A DNA stretch of 64,000 nucleotides from Rugamonas fusca (GCF_014042365.1 NZ_JACEZS010000003.1:124001-188000), one strand, 5' to 3'. Numbered from the stretch's first letter, positions 52,569-61,808 are shown. The notes: a model not told the origin generated them from the sequence alone. Translations and numbers: made by a program.

Positions 52569-53339
52569 ATGTCCAGCGTTATCTTGGAAACAAAGAATTT
52601 GACCAAGGAATTCAAGGGGTTCACGGCCGTTAATGACGTGAATCTGAAGGTCCAGCGCGGCCACATACACGCGCTGATCGGTCCCAATGGCGCAGGCAAG
52701 ACAACGTGCTTTAACCTGCTCACCAAATTCCTGGTCCCCACCTCCGGCCAGATCCTGTTCAATGGCAAGGACATCACGGCCGACAAGCCAGCCCAGATCG
52801 CCCGCATGGGCGTGATTCGTTCCTTCCAGATTTCCGCCGTTTTCCCCCACCTGACCGTGCTGCAGAACGTGCGCATCGGCCTGCAACGCCAGCTCGGCAC
52901 CAGCTTCAATTTCTGGCAAAGCGAACGCAGTTTGTCCAAGCTCAACGCGCGCGCCATGGAATTGCTGGCCGAAGTGGATTTGACGGAATTTGCCGACACC
53001 ATCACGGTCGATATGCCTTATGGACGCAAGCGGGCGCTGGAAATTGCCACCACGCTGGCGATGGAGCCGGAACTGATGCTGCTCGACGAACCGACCCAGG
53101 GCATGGGCCATGAAGACGTGCACCGGGTGACGGAGTTGATCAAGAAGGTGTCGGTTGGCCGCACCATTCTCATGGTCGAACACAACATGAAAGTGGTGTC
53201 CGGCATCTGCGACAAGATCTCCGTCCTGCAGCGCGGCGCCATGCTGGCCGAGGGCAGCTATGCGGAAGTGTCGACCAACCCGCAAGTGATGGAAGCGTAT
53301 ATGGGCACGGAAGCGGCAGTGCTGGAAGGAGCGCACTGA
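52569..53339 (+). CDS. livG: Branched-chain amino acid ABC transporter ATPase LivG
   Basis: A 256-residue ATPase. Walker A is GPNGAGKTT (about residue 40), the signature region is degenerate (Y-G-R-K-R-A-L-E-I-A), Walker B is ELMLLDEPTQGM and the switch His is in L-M-V-E-H-N-M. The family-typical C-terminal stretch G-S-Y-A-E-V-S-T-N-P-x-V-x-E-A-Y-M-G is present. It powers uptake through LivH/LivM. Its stop overlaps the livF start (TGATG). First gene of livGFKHM; placing both ATPases before the binding protein is an unusual gene order. Confidence 0.93.
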   Translation: MSSVILETKNLTKEFKGFTAVNDVNLKVQRGHIHALIGPNGAGKTTCFNLLTKFLVPTSGQILFNGKDITADKPAQIARMGVIRSFQISAVFPHLTVLQNVRIGLQRQLGTSFNFWQSERSLSKLNARAMELLAEVDLTEFADTITVDMPYGRKRALEIATTLAMEPELMLLDEPTQGMGHEDVHRVTELIKKVSVGRTILMVEHNMKVVSGICDKISVLQRGAMLAEGSYAEVSTNPQVMEAYMGTEAAVLEGAH

Positions 53340-54046
53340 TGACGGCCGCACTGGAAATCACCAATCTTCAAGCGTGGTACGGCGAATCCCACATCCTGCA
53401 TAACGTGAACCTGGTGGTGCAGCCGGGCGAAGTGGTTACGCTGCTGGGCCGCAACGGCGCCGGGCGCACGACGACCATGCGCGCCATCATGGGGCTCACG
53501 GGTGCGCGCAAGGGCTCGATCAAGATCAATGGCGTGGAAGCGATCGGTTTGCCGACCCACAAGGTGGCGCACCTGGGCGTCGGTTATTGCCCGGAGGAGC
53601 GGGGCATTTTCTCGTCGCTGTCGACGGAGGAAAACCTGATGTTGCCGCCCCATCTGGCCACGGGTCAGCCGGGCATGTCGGTGGCGGAGATTTATACCAT
53701 GTTCCCCAACCTGGAGGAGCGCAAGCACAGCCAGGGTACGCGGCTGTCGGGCGGCGAGCAGCAGATGCTGGCCGTGGCCCGCATCCTGCGCACGGGCGCG
53801 CGCCTGCTGCTGCTCGACGAAATTTCCGAAGGCCTGGCGCCCGTCATCGTGCAGGGCCTGGCCCGCATGATCACCACGCTCAAGGCCAAGGGCTACACCA
53901 TCGTCATGGTGGAACAGAATTTCCGCTTCGCCGCGCCACTGGCGGACCGGTTTTATGTGATGGAACACGGGCAGATCGTGGAAACCTTTGTTGCGTCTGA
54001 ATTGAGCGCCAAGATGCCGGTGTTGACCGAGCTGCTGGGCGTGTAG
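53339..54046 (+). CDS. livF: Branched-chain amino acid ABC transporter ATPase LivF, with Arg in Walker A
   Basis: A 235-residue ATPase. Walker A reads G-R-N-G-A-G-R-T-T-T: the invariant Lys is Arg43 (codon CGC at 53465). The rest looks normal: signature LSGGEQQMLAVAR, Walker B LLLLDEISEGLAP, switch His replaced by Gln in M-V-E-Q-N-F, as is common in LivF. Lys to Arg normally weakens ATP hydrolysis, so LivF may be the less active half of an asymmetric LivG/LivF pair. It overlaps livG by one base and precedes the binding-protein gene by 47 bp. Confidence 0.9.
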   Translation: MTAALEITNLQAWYGESHILHNVNLVVQPGEVVTLLGRNGAGRTTTMRAIMGLTGARKGSIKINGVEAIGLPTHKVAHLGVGYCPEERGIFSSLSTEENLMLPPHLATGQPGMSVAEIYTMFPNLEERKHSQGTRLSGGEQQMLAVARILRTGARLLLLDEISEGLAPVIVQGLARMITTLKAKGYTIVMVEQNFRFAAPLADRFYVMEHGQIVETFVASELSAKMPVLTELLGV

Positions 54047-54093
54047 TGTCGTTGTACCGCTGACTAACAATACCAATCCTGAACGGAGACAAA

Positions 54094-55302
54094 ATGAAAC
54101 TCAAGACTATCGCCATCGCCGCCACCACCGTCTGCGCCATGGGGCTGTCCTATGCCGCACAAGCCCAGGTATCGGGCGATACCATCAAGATCGGTTTCAT
54201 CACCGACATGTCTGGCCTGTATTCCGACATCGACGGCCCTGGCGGGGCGGAAGCGATCAAGATGGCGATCGCCGATGCGGGCGTGGTCATCGCCGGCAAG
54301 AAGGTCGAGTTCATTTCCGCGGACCACCAGAACAAGGCCGACATCGCGGCCTCCAAGGCGCGCGAATGGTTCGACCAGCAGGGCGTGGACCTGCTGGTGG
54401 GCGGCACCAACTCGGGCGCCAACCTGGCCATGGCCAAGGTGGCGGCCGAGAAGAAGAAAGTGTTCATTTCGATCGGCGCCGGCTCGGCCCGTTTGACGAA
54501 CGAGGAATGCACGCCTTACACCGTGCACTACGCTTACGACACGGTGGCGCTGGCGCGCGGCACGGGCGGCGCCATCGTCAAGCAGGGCGGCAAGAGCTGG
54601 TATTTCCTGACGGCTGACTATGCGTTCGGCCAGTCGCTGGAAAAGGATACGGCCGACGTGGTCAAGGCCAACGGCGGCAAGGTGCTGGGCAGTGTCAAGC
54701 ATCCGCTGTCGGCGTCCGATTTCTCGTCCTTCCTGCTGCAGGCGCAATCGTCGGGGGCGCAGATCCTGGGCCTGGCCAACGCCGGCGGCGACGCCATCAA
54801 CTCGATCAAGGCCGCCAACGAGTTCGGCATCACCAAGAAGATGAAGCTGGCCGGCTTGCTGATGTTCATCAACGACATCCATTCGCTGGGCCTGAACCTG
54901 ACCCAGAACATGTACCTGACCGACAGCTGGTACTGGGACATGAATCCTGAAACCCGCGCCTGGTCCAAGCGCTATTTCGACAAGATGAAGAAGGAGCCGT
55001 CGAGCCTGCAGGCGGCCGACTATTCGGCCGTGAGCAACTACCTGAAGGCCGTCAAGGCCGCTGGCACGGACGACTCGGACAAGGTGATGGCGCGCCTGAA
55101 ATCGACCAAGATCAGCGACATGTACACCAAGGCCGGCGAGATCCGCCCCGACGGCCGCATGGTGCACGATATGTACCTGATGGAAGTGAAGAAGCCATCC
55201 GAGTCCAAGTATCCATGGGACTACTACAAGGTGGCGGCCGTGGTGCCGGGCGCCCAGGCCTACGTGACCAAGGCCGAGACCAAGTGTTCGTTGTGGAAAT
55301 AA
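54094..55302 (+). CDS. Branched-chain amino acid ABC transporter substrate-binding protein
   Basis: A 402-residue periplasmic protein. Residues 1-24 are a signal peptide ending A-Q-A-Q. The type 1 periplasmic binding fold follows: D-T-I-K-I-G-F-I-T-D-M-S-G-L-Y-S-D-I-D-G-P-G-G, D-H-Q-N-K-A-D-I-A, and a typical G-G-T-N-S-G-A-N. This is the LivK group, but the exact ligand (amino acids, amides, or aromatic acids) is not predictable. It is located between the ATPase and permease genes of one operon. Confidence 0.9.
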   Translation: MKLKTIAIAATTVCAMGLSYAAQAQVSGDTIKIGFITDMSGLYSDIDGPGGAEAIKMAIADAGVVIAGKKVEFISADHQNKADIAASKAREWFDQQGVDLLVGGTNSGANLAMAKVAAEKKKVFISIGAGSARLTNEECTPYTVHYAYDTVALARGTGGAIVKQGGKSWYFLTADYAFGQSLEKDTADVVKANGGKVLGSVKHPLSASDFSSFLLQAQSSGAQILGLANAGGDAINSIKAANEFGITKKMKLAGLLMFINDIHSLGLNLTQNMYLTDSWYWDMNPETRAWSKRYFDKMKKEPSSLQAADYSAVSNYLKAVKAAGTDDSDKVMARLKSTKISDMYTKAGEIRPDGRMVHDMYLMEVKKPSESKYPWDYYKVAAVVPGAQAYVTKAETKCSLWK

Positions 55303-55415
55303 GCTGACGGGGCGCGCCGCGTCCCACCTGCATCGTGCTGTGTGCCGCCGGCCCCGTGCCGGCGGCGTTTCCCTGTTCACCCTCACCGCGCGCGGTGATA
55401 CTAGACTGTGATCTC

Positions 55416-56300
55416 ATGGATATATTCGGCGTTCCCCTGCCCGCGATGCTGAGCCAGTTGCTGCTGGGACTGGTCAACGGCTCGTTCTACGCCATGCTGT
55501 CGCTGGGGCTGGCGGTCATCTTCGGCTTGCTGAACGTGATTAACTTTTCCCATGGCGCGCTGTACATGATGGGCGCCTTCCTGGCCTGGATGGGCATGAC
55601 CTACCTGGGCCTCAATTACTGGGTGATGCTGGTGCTGGCACCGATCCTGGTAGGTGCGTTCGGCATCATCATCGAGAAGACCATGCTGCGCTGGCTGTAC
55701 AAGCTGGACCACCTGTACGGCCTGCTGCTGACGTTCGGCATCACGCTGATGGTGGAAGGCGTGTTCCGCTCGTTCTACGGCGTGTCCGGCCAGCCGTTCG
55801 AGGTGCCGGAACTGCTGGCTGGCGCCACGGACCTGGGTTTCATGGTGCTGCCCAATTACCGGGCCTGGGTGGTGCTGGCCTCGCTGGCCGTGTGCCTGGC
55901 CACCTGGTTCGTGATCGAGAAAACCAAGCTCGGTTCCTACCTGCGCGCCGGCACGGAAAACCCGAAGCTGGTGGAAGCGTTCGGCGTCAACGTGCCGCTG
56001 ATGGTGACCATGACCTATGGCTTTGGCGTGGCGCTGGCGGGCTTTGCCGGCGTGCTGGCGGCGCCCATCATCCAGGTCTCGCCGCTGATGGGCTCCAACC
56101 TCATCATCGTCGTGTTCGCCGTCGTGGTGATCGGCGGCATGGGTTCTATCATGGGTTCCATCCTCACCGGGCTGGCGCTGGGCGTGATCGAGGGCTTGAC
56201 GCGGGTGTATTACCCCGAAGGATCGGCCACGGTGGTGTTCGTGGTGATGATCATCGTGCTGTTGTTGCGTCCCGCCGGCCTGTTCGGCAAAGAAAAATAA
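55416..56300 (+). CDS. livH: Branched-chain amino acid ABC transporter permease LivH
   Basis: A 294-residue membrane protein with about eight helices. L-V-N-G-S-F-Y-A-M-L-S-L-G-L-A-V-I-F-G-L and N-F-S-H-G-A-L-Y-M-M-G-A-F are the LivH hallmarks, and G-G-M-G-S-I-M-G-S the cytosolic coupling loop. ATG 55416 is used because the in-frame sequence upstream, in the gap after the binding-protein gene, is not conserved. It forms the channel with LivM, 11 bp downstream. Confidence 0.93.
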   Translation: MDIFGVPLPAMLSQLLLGLVNGSFYAMLSLGLAVIFGLLNVINFSHGALYMMGAFLAWMGMTYLGLNYWVMLVLAPILVGAFGIIIEKTMLRWLYKLDHLYGLLLTFGITLMVEGVFRSFYGVSGQPFEVPELLAGATDLGFMVLPNYRAWVVLASLAVCLATWFVIEKTKLGSYLRAGTENPKLVEAFGVNVPLMVTMTYGFGVALAGFAGVLAAPIIQVSPLMGSNLIIVVFAVVVIGGMGSIMGSILTGLALGVIEGLTRVYYPEGSATVVFVVMIIVLLLRPAGLFGKEK

Positions 56301-56311
56301 AGAGGTCACGC

Positions 56312-57295
56312 ATGAACAAGAATACAGGCTACGCAATCGCCTTCGCTATCGCCCTGGCCGCGCCGTTCGTCGGCTATCCGGTGTTCCTGATGAAGCTGCT
56401 GTGCTTCTCGCTGTTCGCGTGCGCGTTCAATCTGCTGATCGGTTTCACGGGCTTGCTGTCGTTCGGCCATGCCGCGTTCTTTGGTGCGGCCGGCTATGTG
56501 GCCGGCAATGCGCTCAAGGTATGGGGCTTGCCGGTCGAGCTGGGGCTGCTGGCTGGCGCGGGCGCGGCGGCGTTGATCGGACTCGTGATGGGCGCGCTGG
56601 CCATCCGCCGCCAGGGCATTTATTTCTCGATGATCACGCTGGCGCTGGCGCAGATGGTCTACTTCGGTTGCCTGCGGGCCGGTGAACTGACGGGGGGCGA
56701 GGATGGCTTGCAGGGCGTTCCACGTGGAAAGCTGCTGGGCATGCTCGACCTGGGCAACGACTTCGTGCTGTACTACGTGGTACTGGCCATCGCCGTGGGC
56801 GGTTTCGCGCTGATCGTGCGCACCGTGCATTCGCCGTTCGGACAAGTGCTCAAGGCCATCAAGGAAAACGAACCGCGCGCCATTTCGCTCGGTTACGACG
56901 TGGACAAGTACAAGCTGCTGGCCTTCGTGCTGTCGGCCACGCTGGCCGGGCTGGCCGGCGCCACCAACACGCTGGTGCAGGGCTTTGAGACGCTGACGGA
57001 CGTGCACTGGAGCATGTCCGGTCTGGTGATCCTGATGACGCTGGTAGGGGGCATGGGCACGCTGGCCGGCCCCATCCTGGGTGCCATGATCATCATCGCG
57101 CTGGAGAACAAGCTGGGCGACCTGGGCGGCTTCCTGGCCGGCCATACGGGCATCGACTGGTTCAACCAATTGGGCGAGGCCGTCAGCATGGTGACGGGCT
57201 TGATCTTCGTCGCTTGCGTGCTGTTGTTCCGGCGCGGCATCGTCGGGGAATTCGTGGCCCGTTTCGGCGGCAACGGCGGCGGCAAGCACGCCTGA
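56312..57295 (+). CDS. livM: Branched-chain amino acid ABC transporter permease LivM
   Basis: A 327-residue membrane protein with about nine helices. F-N-L-L-I-G-F-T-G-L-L-S-F-G-H-A-A-F-F-G is the LivM signature, and G-G-M-G-T-L-A-G-P the coupling loop facing the ATPases. GAGGT lies just before ATG 56312. Partner of LivH. A terminator follows at 57308. The coding sequence contains GTTCCACGTGGAA at 56717-56729, a near-match to parS. Confidence 0.93.
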   Translation: MNKNTGYAIAFAIALAAPFVGYPVFLMKLLCFSLFACAFNLLIGFTGLLSFGHAAFFGAAGYVAGNALKVWGLPVELGLLAGAGAAALIGLVMGALAIRRQGIYFSMITLALAQMVYFGCLRAGELTGGEDGLQGVPRGKLLGMLDLGNDFVLYYVVLAIAVGGFALIVRTVHSPFGQVLKAIKENEPRAISLGYDVDKYKLLAFVLSATLAGLAGATNTLVQGFETLTDVHWSMSGLVILMTLVGGMGTLAGPILGAMIIIALENKLGDLGGFLAGHTGIDWFNQLGEAVSMVTGLIFVACVLLFRRGIVGEFVARFGGNGGGKHA

Positions 57296-57307
57296 TGTAG
57301 CAACCGG

Positions 57308-57334
57308 CGCCGGACTTCCTGTCCGGCGTTTTTT
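57308..57334 (+). terminator. Terminator of the liv operon
   Basis: CGCCGGAC (57308-57315) and GTCCGGCG (57321-57328) form a perfect 8-bp stem with a 5-base loop, followed by TTTTTT. It lies 13 bp after the livM stop. Confidence 0.9.
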
Positions 57335-57451
57335 CTTGCAATATTGTCTTTGTATCTAGCCTTTGGCCTGGATGGGCAAACTCGTCCCAGATGTTGTCGA
57401 TTGCGCCTGCATGGGCCGGAAATCCACTTCTAACGGAACCGAGAGGAAGAC

Positions 57452-59512
57452 ATGAAACGCACACTGACCAAATTCGCCGCGCTGGCCGGCGCCGGCGCGG
57501 CGCTGGCCTCCTGCGGCAGCAACAGCCACATGCCCGACGAGCTGAACGCGCCGCCGTCCTACCTGGGCACCATCACCAGCACCACCTATGACGGCAGCAG
57601 CGACGATTTACTGACCGCCGGTCTGGGCAAAACGGGGCTGGCTGCCGCCGCGCCCGCCTATGCCGATCCCGCCAATCCCACCGCCGCGGAACTGCGCCGC
57701 AACGCGATCTGGGCCAATTACCGGGCCGTGCTCGATATCAACGCCAACAGCGGCTACGGCACGCTGTATGGCCCCAATGTGGACGCCAAGGGCAACGTGA
57801 CGACCAGCGAGGGCAAGGTGGCTGGCACCGAGTACCTGGCCTATGCCGACGACGGCACGGGCAACCAGAACGTCACGCTGATGGTGCAGGTGCCGGCCAG
57901 TTTCGATCCCGACCATGCCTGCATCGTGACCGGCACGTCCAGCGGTTCGCGCGGCGTCTACGGCGCCATCGGCAGTGCCGGCGAGTGGGGACTGAAGAAC
58001 AACTGCGCGGTCGCCTATGCCGACAAGGGCAGCGGCACCGGCCTGTACACTTTCGACGACGATAGCGTGAACTTGCAGAACGGCATACGGTCCACGCGCA
58101 CGGCCGCCGGCAAGAACGCTAACTTCTCGCCCACGTTGAGCGACGCCGACCGGACTGCGTTCGCCAAGTTGACGGGCCGGGTCGCCTTCAAGCACGCGCA
58201 CTCGCAGCAGAACCCGGAAAAGGATTGGGGCAAGTTCACACTGCAGGCCGTGGAATTCGCCTTTTACGTCCTCAATGAGAAGTACGGCGTGCTGGCATCG
58301 GACAACAAGAGCCACATCGTGCGCCTCACGCCGCGCAACACGGTGACGATCGCGTCGAGCATTTCGAATGGCGCCGGCTCTGCGCTGCTGGCGGCCGAGC
58401 AGGACACCAAGGGCCTGATCGGCGGCGTGGCGGCGACCGAACCGCAGATCCAGCCCAAGATGGCCACGGGCTATACCGTGCGCCAGGGCGGTACACCGGC
58501 CACGGCCCAGGGCAAGGCGCTGTTCGATTACTCGACGTTTGCCGCGTTGTACCAGCCGTGCATTGCCGGCAGTGCGGGGCGCTGCACCGCGTTGACGGCC
58601 AAGGACTTGCTGGTGGCGGGCGACCTGCCCACGCAGCAGGCCGACGCCAAGGCGCGCCTGAAAGCATACGGCTGGCTGGCCGATTCGGATGTGTTGCAGG
58701 CGGCCCATGCCGGCACCAATATCCTGGTGGCGGTGACGTACGCAAATGCGTACGGCAAGTTCTCCGTGACCGACAAGGTGTGCGGCTTCTCGTTCGCACC
58801 CGTTGACGCGACGGGCTTGCCGGTGGCGTTCACGGCCGCGCAGAAGGCATCCAGCTTCGCCACCCAGAACGGCATCATCGGCAGCGTGATCTATGAAAAC
58901 TCGGCTGACGGCATACCCAAGGTGTACACGGCGGGCATTTCGCCCAGCAATGGCCAGGCCGACCAGTCGCTTGATGGCTTCCTGTGCCTGCGCGCTTTGT
59001 CCACGGGCATGGACCCGGTGACCGGCGGCGTGCTGGACGTGGGCTTGCAGGCGCAGAGCGCGCGCGTGCGGGCTGGCATGGCGGAGGTGGCGGCCACCGG
59101 CAATCTGCACGGCAAGCCGGCCATCATCGTGCAGGGACGCAGCGACACGCTGATCCCCGTCAACCATGCTTCGCGCGCCTACCTGGGCCTGAATGCGGCG
59201 GTGGAAGGCGCCACCAGCAAGTTGCGCTACATCGAGGTGACCCATGCCAATCACTTCGACTCGTTCACCAACGCGCTGCCGGCCAGTATCGTGCCGTTGC
59301 ACGTCTACCTGTTCCGCGCGCTGGATGCCATGTATGCCAGCCTGAAGAGCGGTTCGACGTCGTCCTTGCCGCCTTCGCAAGTGGTGCGGACGGTGACGCG
59401 GGCCGACGCCACCACGCCGATCACCATCGCCAACGTGCCGCCGATCGCCGCGACACCGGCCGCTGGTGATGTGATCAACGTCAATGGAACGGTGGTGGAC
59501 GTGCCGAACTGA
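57452..59512 (+). CDS. D-(-)-3-hydroxybutyrate oligomer hydrolase
   Basis: A 686-residue predicted lipoprotein hydrolase: the signal segment ends L-A-S-C-G-S (Cys at about residue 20). The chain matches the 3HB-oligomer hydrolase family throughout, e.g. PPSYLGTITSTTYDG, D-L-L-T-A-G-L-G, L-M-V-Q-V-P-x-x-F-D-P, GTSSGSRGVYGAIG and A-S-S-I-S-N-G-A-G, the last probably holding the catalytic Ser. It cleaves short 3-hydroxybutyrate chains, products of polyhydroxybutyrate breakdown. Placed outside the cytoplasm, it suggests use of external PHB oligomers. It has its own transcript, after the liv terminator, and ends at palindrome copy 3. Confidence 0.9.
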   Translation: MKRTLTKFAALAGAGAALASCGSNSHMPDELNAPPSYLGTITSTTYDGSSDDLLTAGLGKTGLAAAAPAYADPANPTAAELRRNAIWANYRAVLDINANSGYGTLYGPNVDAKGNVTTSEGKVAGTEYLAYADDGTGNQNVTLMVQVPASFDPDHACIVTGTSSGSRGVYGAIGSAGEWGLKNNCAVAYADKGSGTGLYTFDDDSVNLQNGIRSTRTAAGKNANFSPTLSDADRTAFAKLTGRVAFKHAHSQQNPEKDWGKFTLQAVEFAFYVLNEKYGVLASDNKSHIVRLTPRNTVTIASSISNGAGSALLAAEQDTKGLIGGVAATEPQIQPKMATGYTVRQGGTPATAQGKALFDYSTFAALYQPCIAGSAGRCTALTAKDLLVAGDLPTQQADAKARLKAYGWLADSDVLQAAHAGTNILVAVTYANAYGKFSVTDKVCGFSFAPVDATGLPVAFTAAQKASSFATQNGIIGSVIYENSADGIPKVYTAGISPSNGQADQSLDGFLCLRALSTGMDPVTGGVLDVGLQAQSARVRAGMAEVAATGNLHGKPAIIVQGRSDTLIPVNHASRAYLGLNAAVEGATSKLRYIEVTHANHFDSFTNALPASIVPLHVYLFRALDAMYASLKSGSTSSLPPSQVVRTVTRADATTPITIANVPPIAATPAAGDVINVNGTVVDVPN

Positions 59513-59534
59513 GTCGGACTTCAATGCAGCAGGG

Positions 59535-59568
59535 AAGTGGGGACGTAACAGGTGTTACGTCCCCATTT
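59535..59568. repeat. GGGGACGTAACA palindrome, copy 3, between hydrolase and alcohol dehydrogenase genes
   Basis: TGGGGACGTAACA (59538-59550) and TGTTACGTCCCCA (59553-59565) are perfect 13-bp complements with two bases between. The outer AAG/TTT pairs extend the stem to about 16 bp with one wobble. CTTTTTT follows on the plus strand. It is a shorter member of the family seen at 21014 and 47552, and again lies between the 3' ends of two convergent genes. Confidence 0.8.
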
Positions 59569-59573
59569 CTTTT

Positions 59574-60740
59574 TTAGAGCGCGGCGGCGTAGATGGCGCG
59601 GGCGTCGGTGCGGGTGACGGGACGTGGGTTGTTGCCGAGCAGGCGGGTTTGCAGCATGGCTTCGTCGGCCAGGCGGTCGAGGTCGCTCTCCTGGATGCCG
59701 ACCTGCTGCAAGGTACGCTCGATACCCGCGATGATGGCAAATTGTTGCATTGCAATAACGAGCGCTTCGGCACGGGCTTCCTCGCTGCCGCTCGCTTGTG
59801 GCACGACGACCTCGGCCAGTTCCGCGTACAGGCCGGCCGCTTCCGGCGCGTTGAAGCGCAGCACGTGCGGCAGCACGAGCGAGTTCGACAGGCCATGTGG
59901 CACGTGGAACATGCCCCCGATCGGATAGGCCAGCGCGTGCACGGCGGCCACGGGTGCGTTCGAGAAGGCTTGCCCGGCCAGCATGGCGCCCAGCAGCATC
60001 GCCTGGCGCGCGGCCAGGTTGGCACCGTTTTCACAGGCATGGATCAGGTTGGCCGACAGCAGGCTGAGCGCCTTGCGGGCCAGCAAGTCGGACAGGGGAT
60101 TTTTCTTGTGGCGGCTGGTGTAGGCTTCGATCGCGTGCACCATGGCGTCGATGCCGGTGGCTGCCGTCACCATCGCAGGCAGGCCCAGCGTCAGTTCCGC
60201 GTCGAGGATTGCCAGGTCGGCGTATAGCTGCGGTGCTACGATGCCCGTCTTGGTGGTGGCGCCCGTCGTGACGATGGCGATGTTGGTCACCTCCGATCCC
60301 GTGCCGGCCGTGGTGGGAATCTGTACCAGCGGCAGCCGGGTGCCGCGCACATTGCCGATGCCGTAGATGGCGTTCAGTTGTTGGGTATCGTCGGCCAGCA
60401 CCGCGATCAACTTGGCGACGTCCATGGAACTGCCGCCGCCGAAGCCGATGATGATGTCGCTCTCGTCGGCGCGGGCAATGGCCACGGCTTCCCGGATCAC
60501 TTCTTCGGGCGGATCGGACACGACGTCCGAATACACGCGCACGTGCAGACCGGCCGCTTGCAGGCTGGCCATGGGGGCATCCACCAGTCCGGTCTTGAGG
60601 AAGCCAGGGTCGGTGACGAGCAGGGCGCGGCGGGCCTCAGGGAAGCGCTGGCTGAGCAGTTCGCCCAGTTGGCGGGTGGCGCCCAGTTCGGAAATGATCT
60701 GTGGGACGGTGCTGAATGCAAACGCTGGAATATCGTGCAT
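59574..60740 (-). CDS. Iron-containing alcohol dehydrogenase
   Basis: A 388-residue group III dehydrogenase. NAD binding is shown by G-F-G-G-G-S-S-M-D-V-A-K. P-T-T-A-G-T-G-S-E-V-T-N is the family motif, and the iron ligands lie in A-V-H-A-L-A-Y-P-I-G-G-M-F-H-V-P-H-G. Substrates in this family include primary alcohols, lactaldehyde, 4-hydroxybutyrate and maleylacetate; none can be assigned here. It is convergent with the 3HB-oligomer hydrolase, so a shared pathway is possible but unproven. The upstream 250-bp gap to the TSUP gene shows no clear signals. Confidence 0.88.
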   Translation of the reverse strand: MHDIPAFAFSTVPQIISELGATRQLGELLSQRFPEARRALLVTDPGFLKTGLVDAPMASLQAAGLHVRVYSDVVSDPPEEVIREAVAIARADESDIIIGFGGGSSMDVAKLIAVLADDTQQLNAIYGIGNVRGTRLPLVQIPTTAGTGSEVTNIAIVTTGATTKTGIVAPQLYADLAILDAELTLGLPAMVTAATGIDAMVHAIEAYTSRHKKNPLSDLLARKALSLLSANLIHACENGANLAARQAMLLGAMLAGQAFSNAPVAAVHALAYPIGGMFHVPHGLSNSLVLPHVLRFNAPEAAGLYAELAEVVVPQASGSEEARAEALVIAMQQFAIIAGIERTLQQVGIQESDLDRLADEAMLQTRLLGNNPRPVTRTDARAIYAAAL

Positions 60741-60991
60741 GGCGGTTTCCGCAGGTTAGGGATTTCACATGAAGCTTACACCAAGCCGGTAACTATGCGT
60801 GATTGGCATGAGGCCCGCTGTTGGTTGGATGGGGGCTGGCCCCGCCAGTACAGTTGCCGAGGGACGGTATCGCATTCGGCCATCGTTTTTGGAAGGGGGA
60901 ACTATGCAGAATCGGCATCGCGGCGATACGGTTGGTTCGGGTTTTCTTCCGTACAATGTTACCCTTGTTTTCAGTCTTGATAGGGTAGGTG

Positions 60992-61759
60992 ATGGTCGAT
61001 TATCTGGTGTTGGGTGTGGCAGCGTTCGGCGCGGGCTTGGTGGATGCGGTGGTCGGGGGCGGCGGATTGATCCAGATTCCTGCGCTGTTTTCTGTCTTTC
61101 CCAATATGGCGCCGGCGACGCTGATCGGGACCAACAAGCTGGCCAGCATCTGCGGTACCAGCGTGGCGGCGGCCAGCTATGCGCGCCGCGTCAAGATCGC
61201 CTGGTCGACGGCCGCGCCGGCCGCCATCGCGGCGCTGGTGTTCGCGTTCGCGGGCGCCTACACGGTGACCAAGGTGTCGCCTGATTTCATGCGCGCATTG
61301 CTGCCGTTCATCCTGCTGGCCGTCGCCGTCTACACCTTCGCCCGCAAGGACCTCGGCAGCGTGCATGCGCCCATGCACAGCGGTGTGAAGGAACAGGCGC
61401 TGGCGCTGGGCGTCGGCGCCTGCATCGGTTTCTATGACGGCTTCTTCGGCCCCGGCACGGGCAGCTTCCTGGTGTTCCTGTTCGTGCGCGTGTTCGGGTT
61501 TGATTTTCTGGGTGCGTCGGCCGTGGCCAAGATCGTCAACGTGGCGTGCAACTTCGCGGCGTTGCTGTGGTTCGGCTACAGCGGTCACCTGGTCTGGCAA
61601 CTGGGGGCGATGATGGCGGTGGCGCAGATTGGCGGTTCCATCGTCGGTTCGCGCATGGCACTCAAGCATGGCAGCCGCTTCGTGCGCAAGCTGTTCCTGG
61701 TCGTGGTGGCGGTGTTGATCTGCAAGACCGGCTACGATGCCATCATTCGCTTAGCATAG
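60992..61759 (+). CDS. TSUP (TauE/SafE) family permease
   Basis: A 255-residue membrane protein with about eight helices arranged as two halves. F-G-A-G-L-V-D-A-V-V-G-G-G-G-L-I-Q-I-P is the N-terminal TSUP motif, repeated as G-F-Y-D-G-F-F-G-P-G-T-G-S-F in the second half. The family moves sulfur-containing or organic anions; the substrate is unknown. ATG 60992 is used; the GTG directly before it is an alternative. A terminator and two parS sites follow. Confidence 0.88.
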   Translation: MVDYLVLGVAAFGAGLVDAVVGGGGLIQIPALFSVFPNMAPATLIGTNKLASICGTSVAAASYARRVKIAWSTAAPAAIAALVFAFAGAYTVTKVSPDFMRALLPFILLAVAVYTFARKDLGSVHAPMHSGVKEQALALGVGACIGFYDGFFGPGTGSFLVFLFVRVFGFDFLGASAVAKIVNVACNFAALLWFGYSGHLVWQLGAMMAVAQIGGSIVGSRMALKHGSRFVRKLFLVVVAVLICKTGYDAIIRLA

Positions 61760-61761
61760 AT

Positions 61762-61777
61762 TGTTCCACGTGGAACA
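61762..61777. promoter_or_regulatory. parS: parS site 1
   Basis: TGTTCCACGTGGAACA, a perfect 16-bp palindrome identical to the ParB-binding parS form used in many proteobacteria. It begins two bases after the TSUP stop. ParB-parS complexes organise and segregate the origin region; parA and parB usually follow mnmG-rsmG, just beyond this window. Confidence 0.93.
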
Positions 61778-61779
61778 TG

Positions 61780-61808
61780 GGGCGCCACCGGAAGGGGCGC
61801 CCTTTTTT
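61780..61808 (+). terminator. Terminator of the TSUP gene
   Basis: GGGCGCC (61780-61786) and GGCGCCC (61796-61802) form a 7-bp GC stem with a 9-base loop, followed by TTTTTT. It lies between the two parS sites. Confidence 0.85.

Noticed and set aside
59574-60740. Assigning the iron alcohol dehydrogenase to maleylacetate reduction or 4-hydroxybutyrate oxidation
   Set aside because: Sequence motifs are shared across the family and no ring-cleavage or hydroxybutyrate pathway genes flank it.
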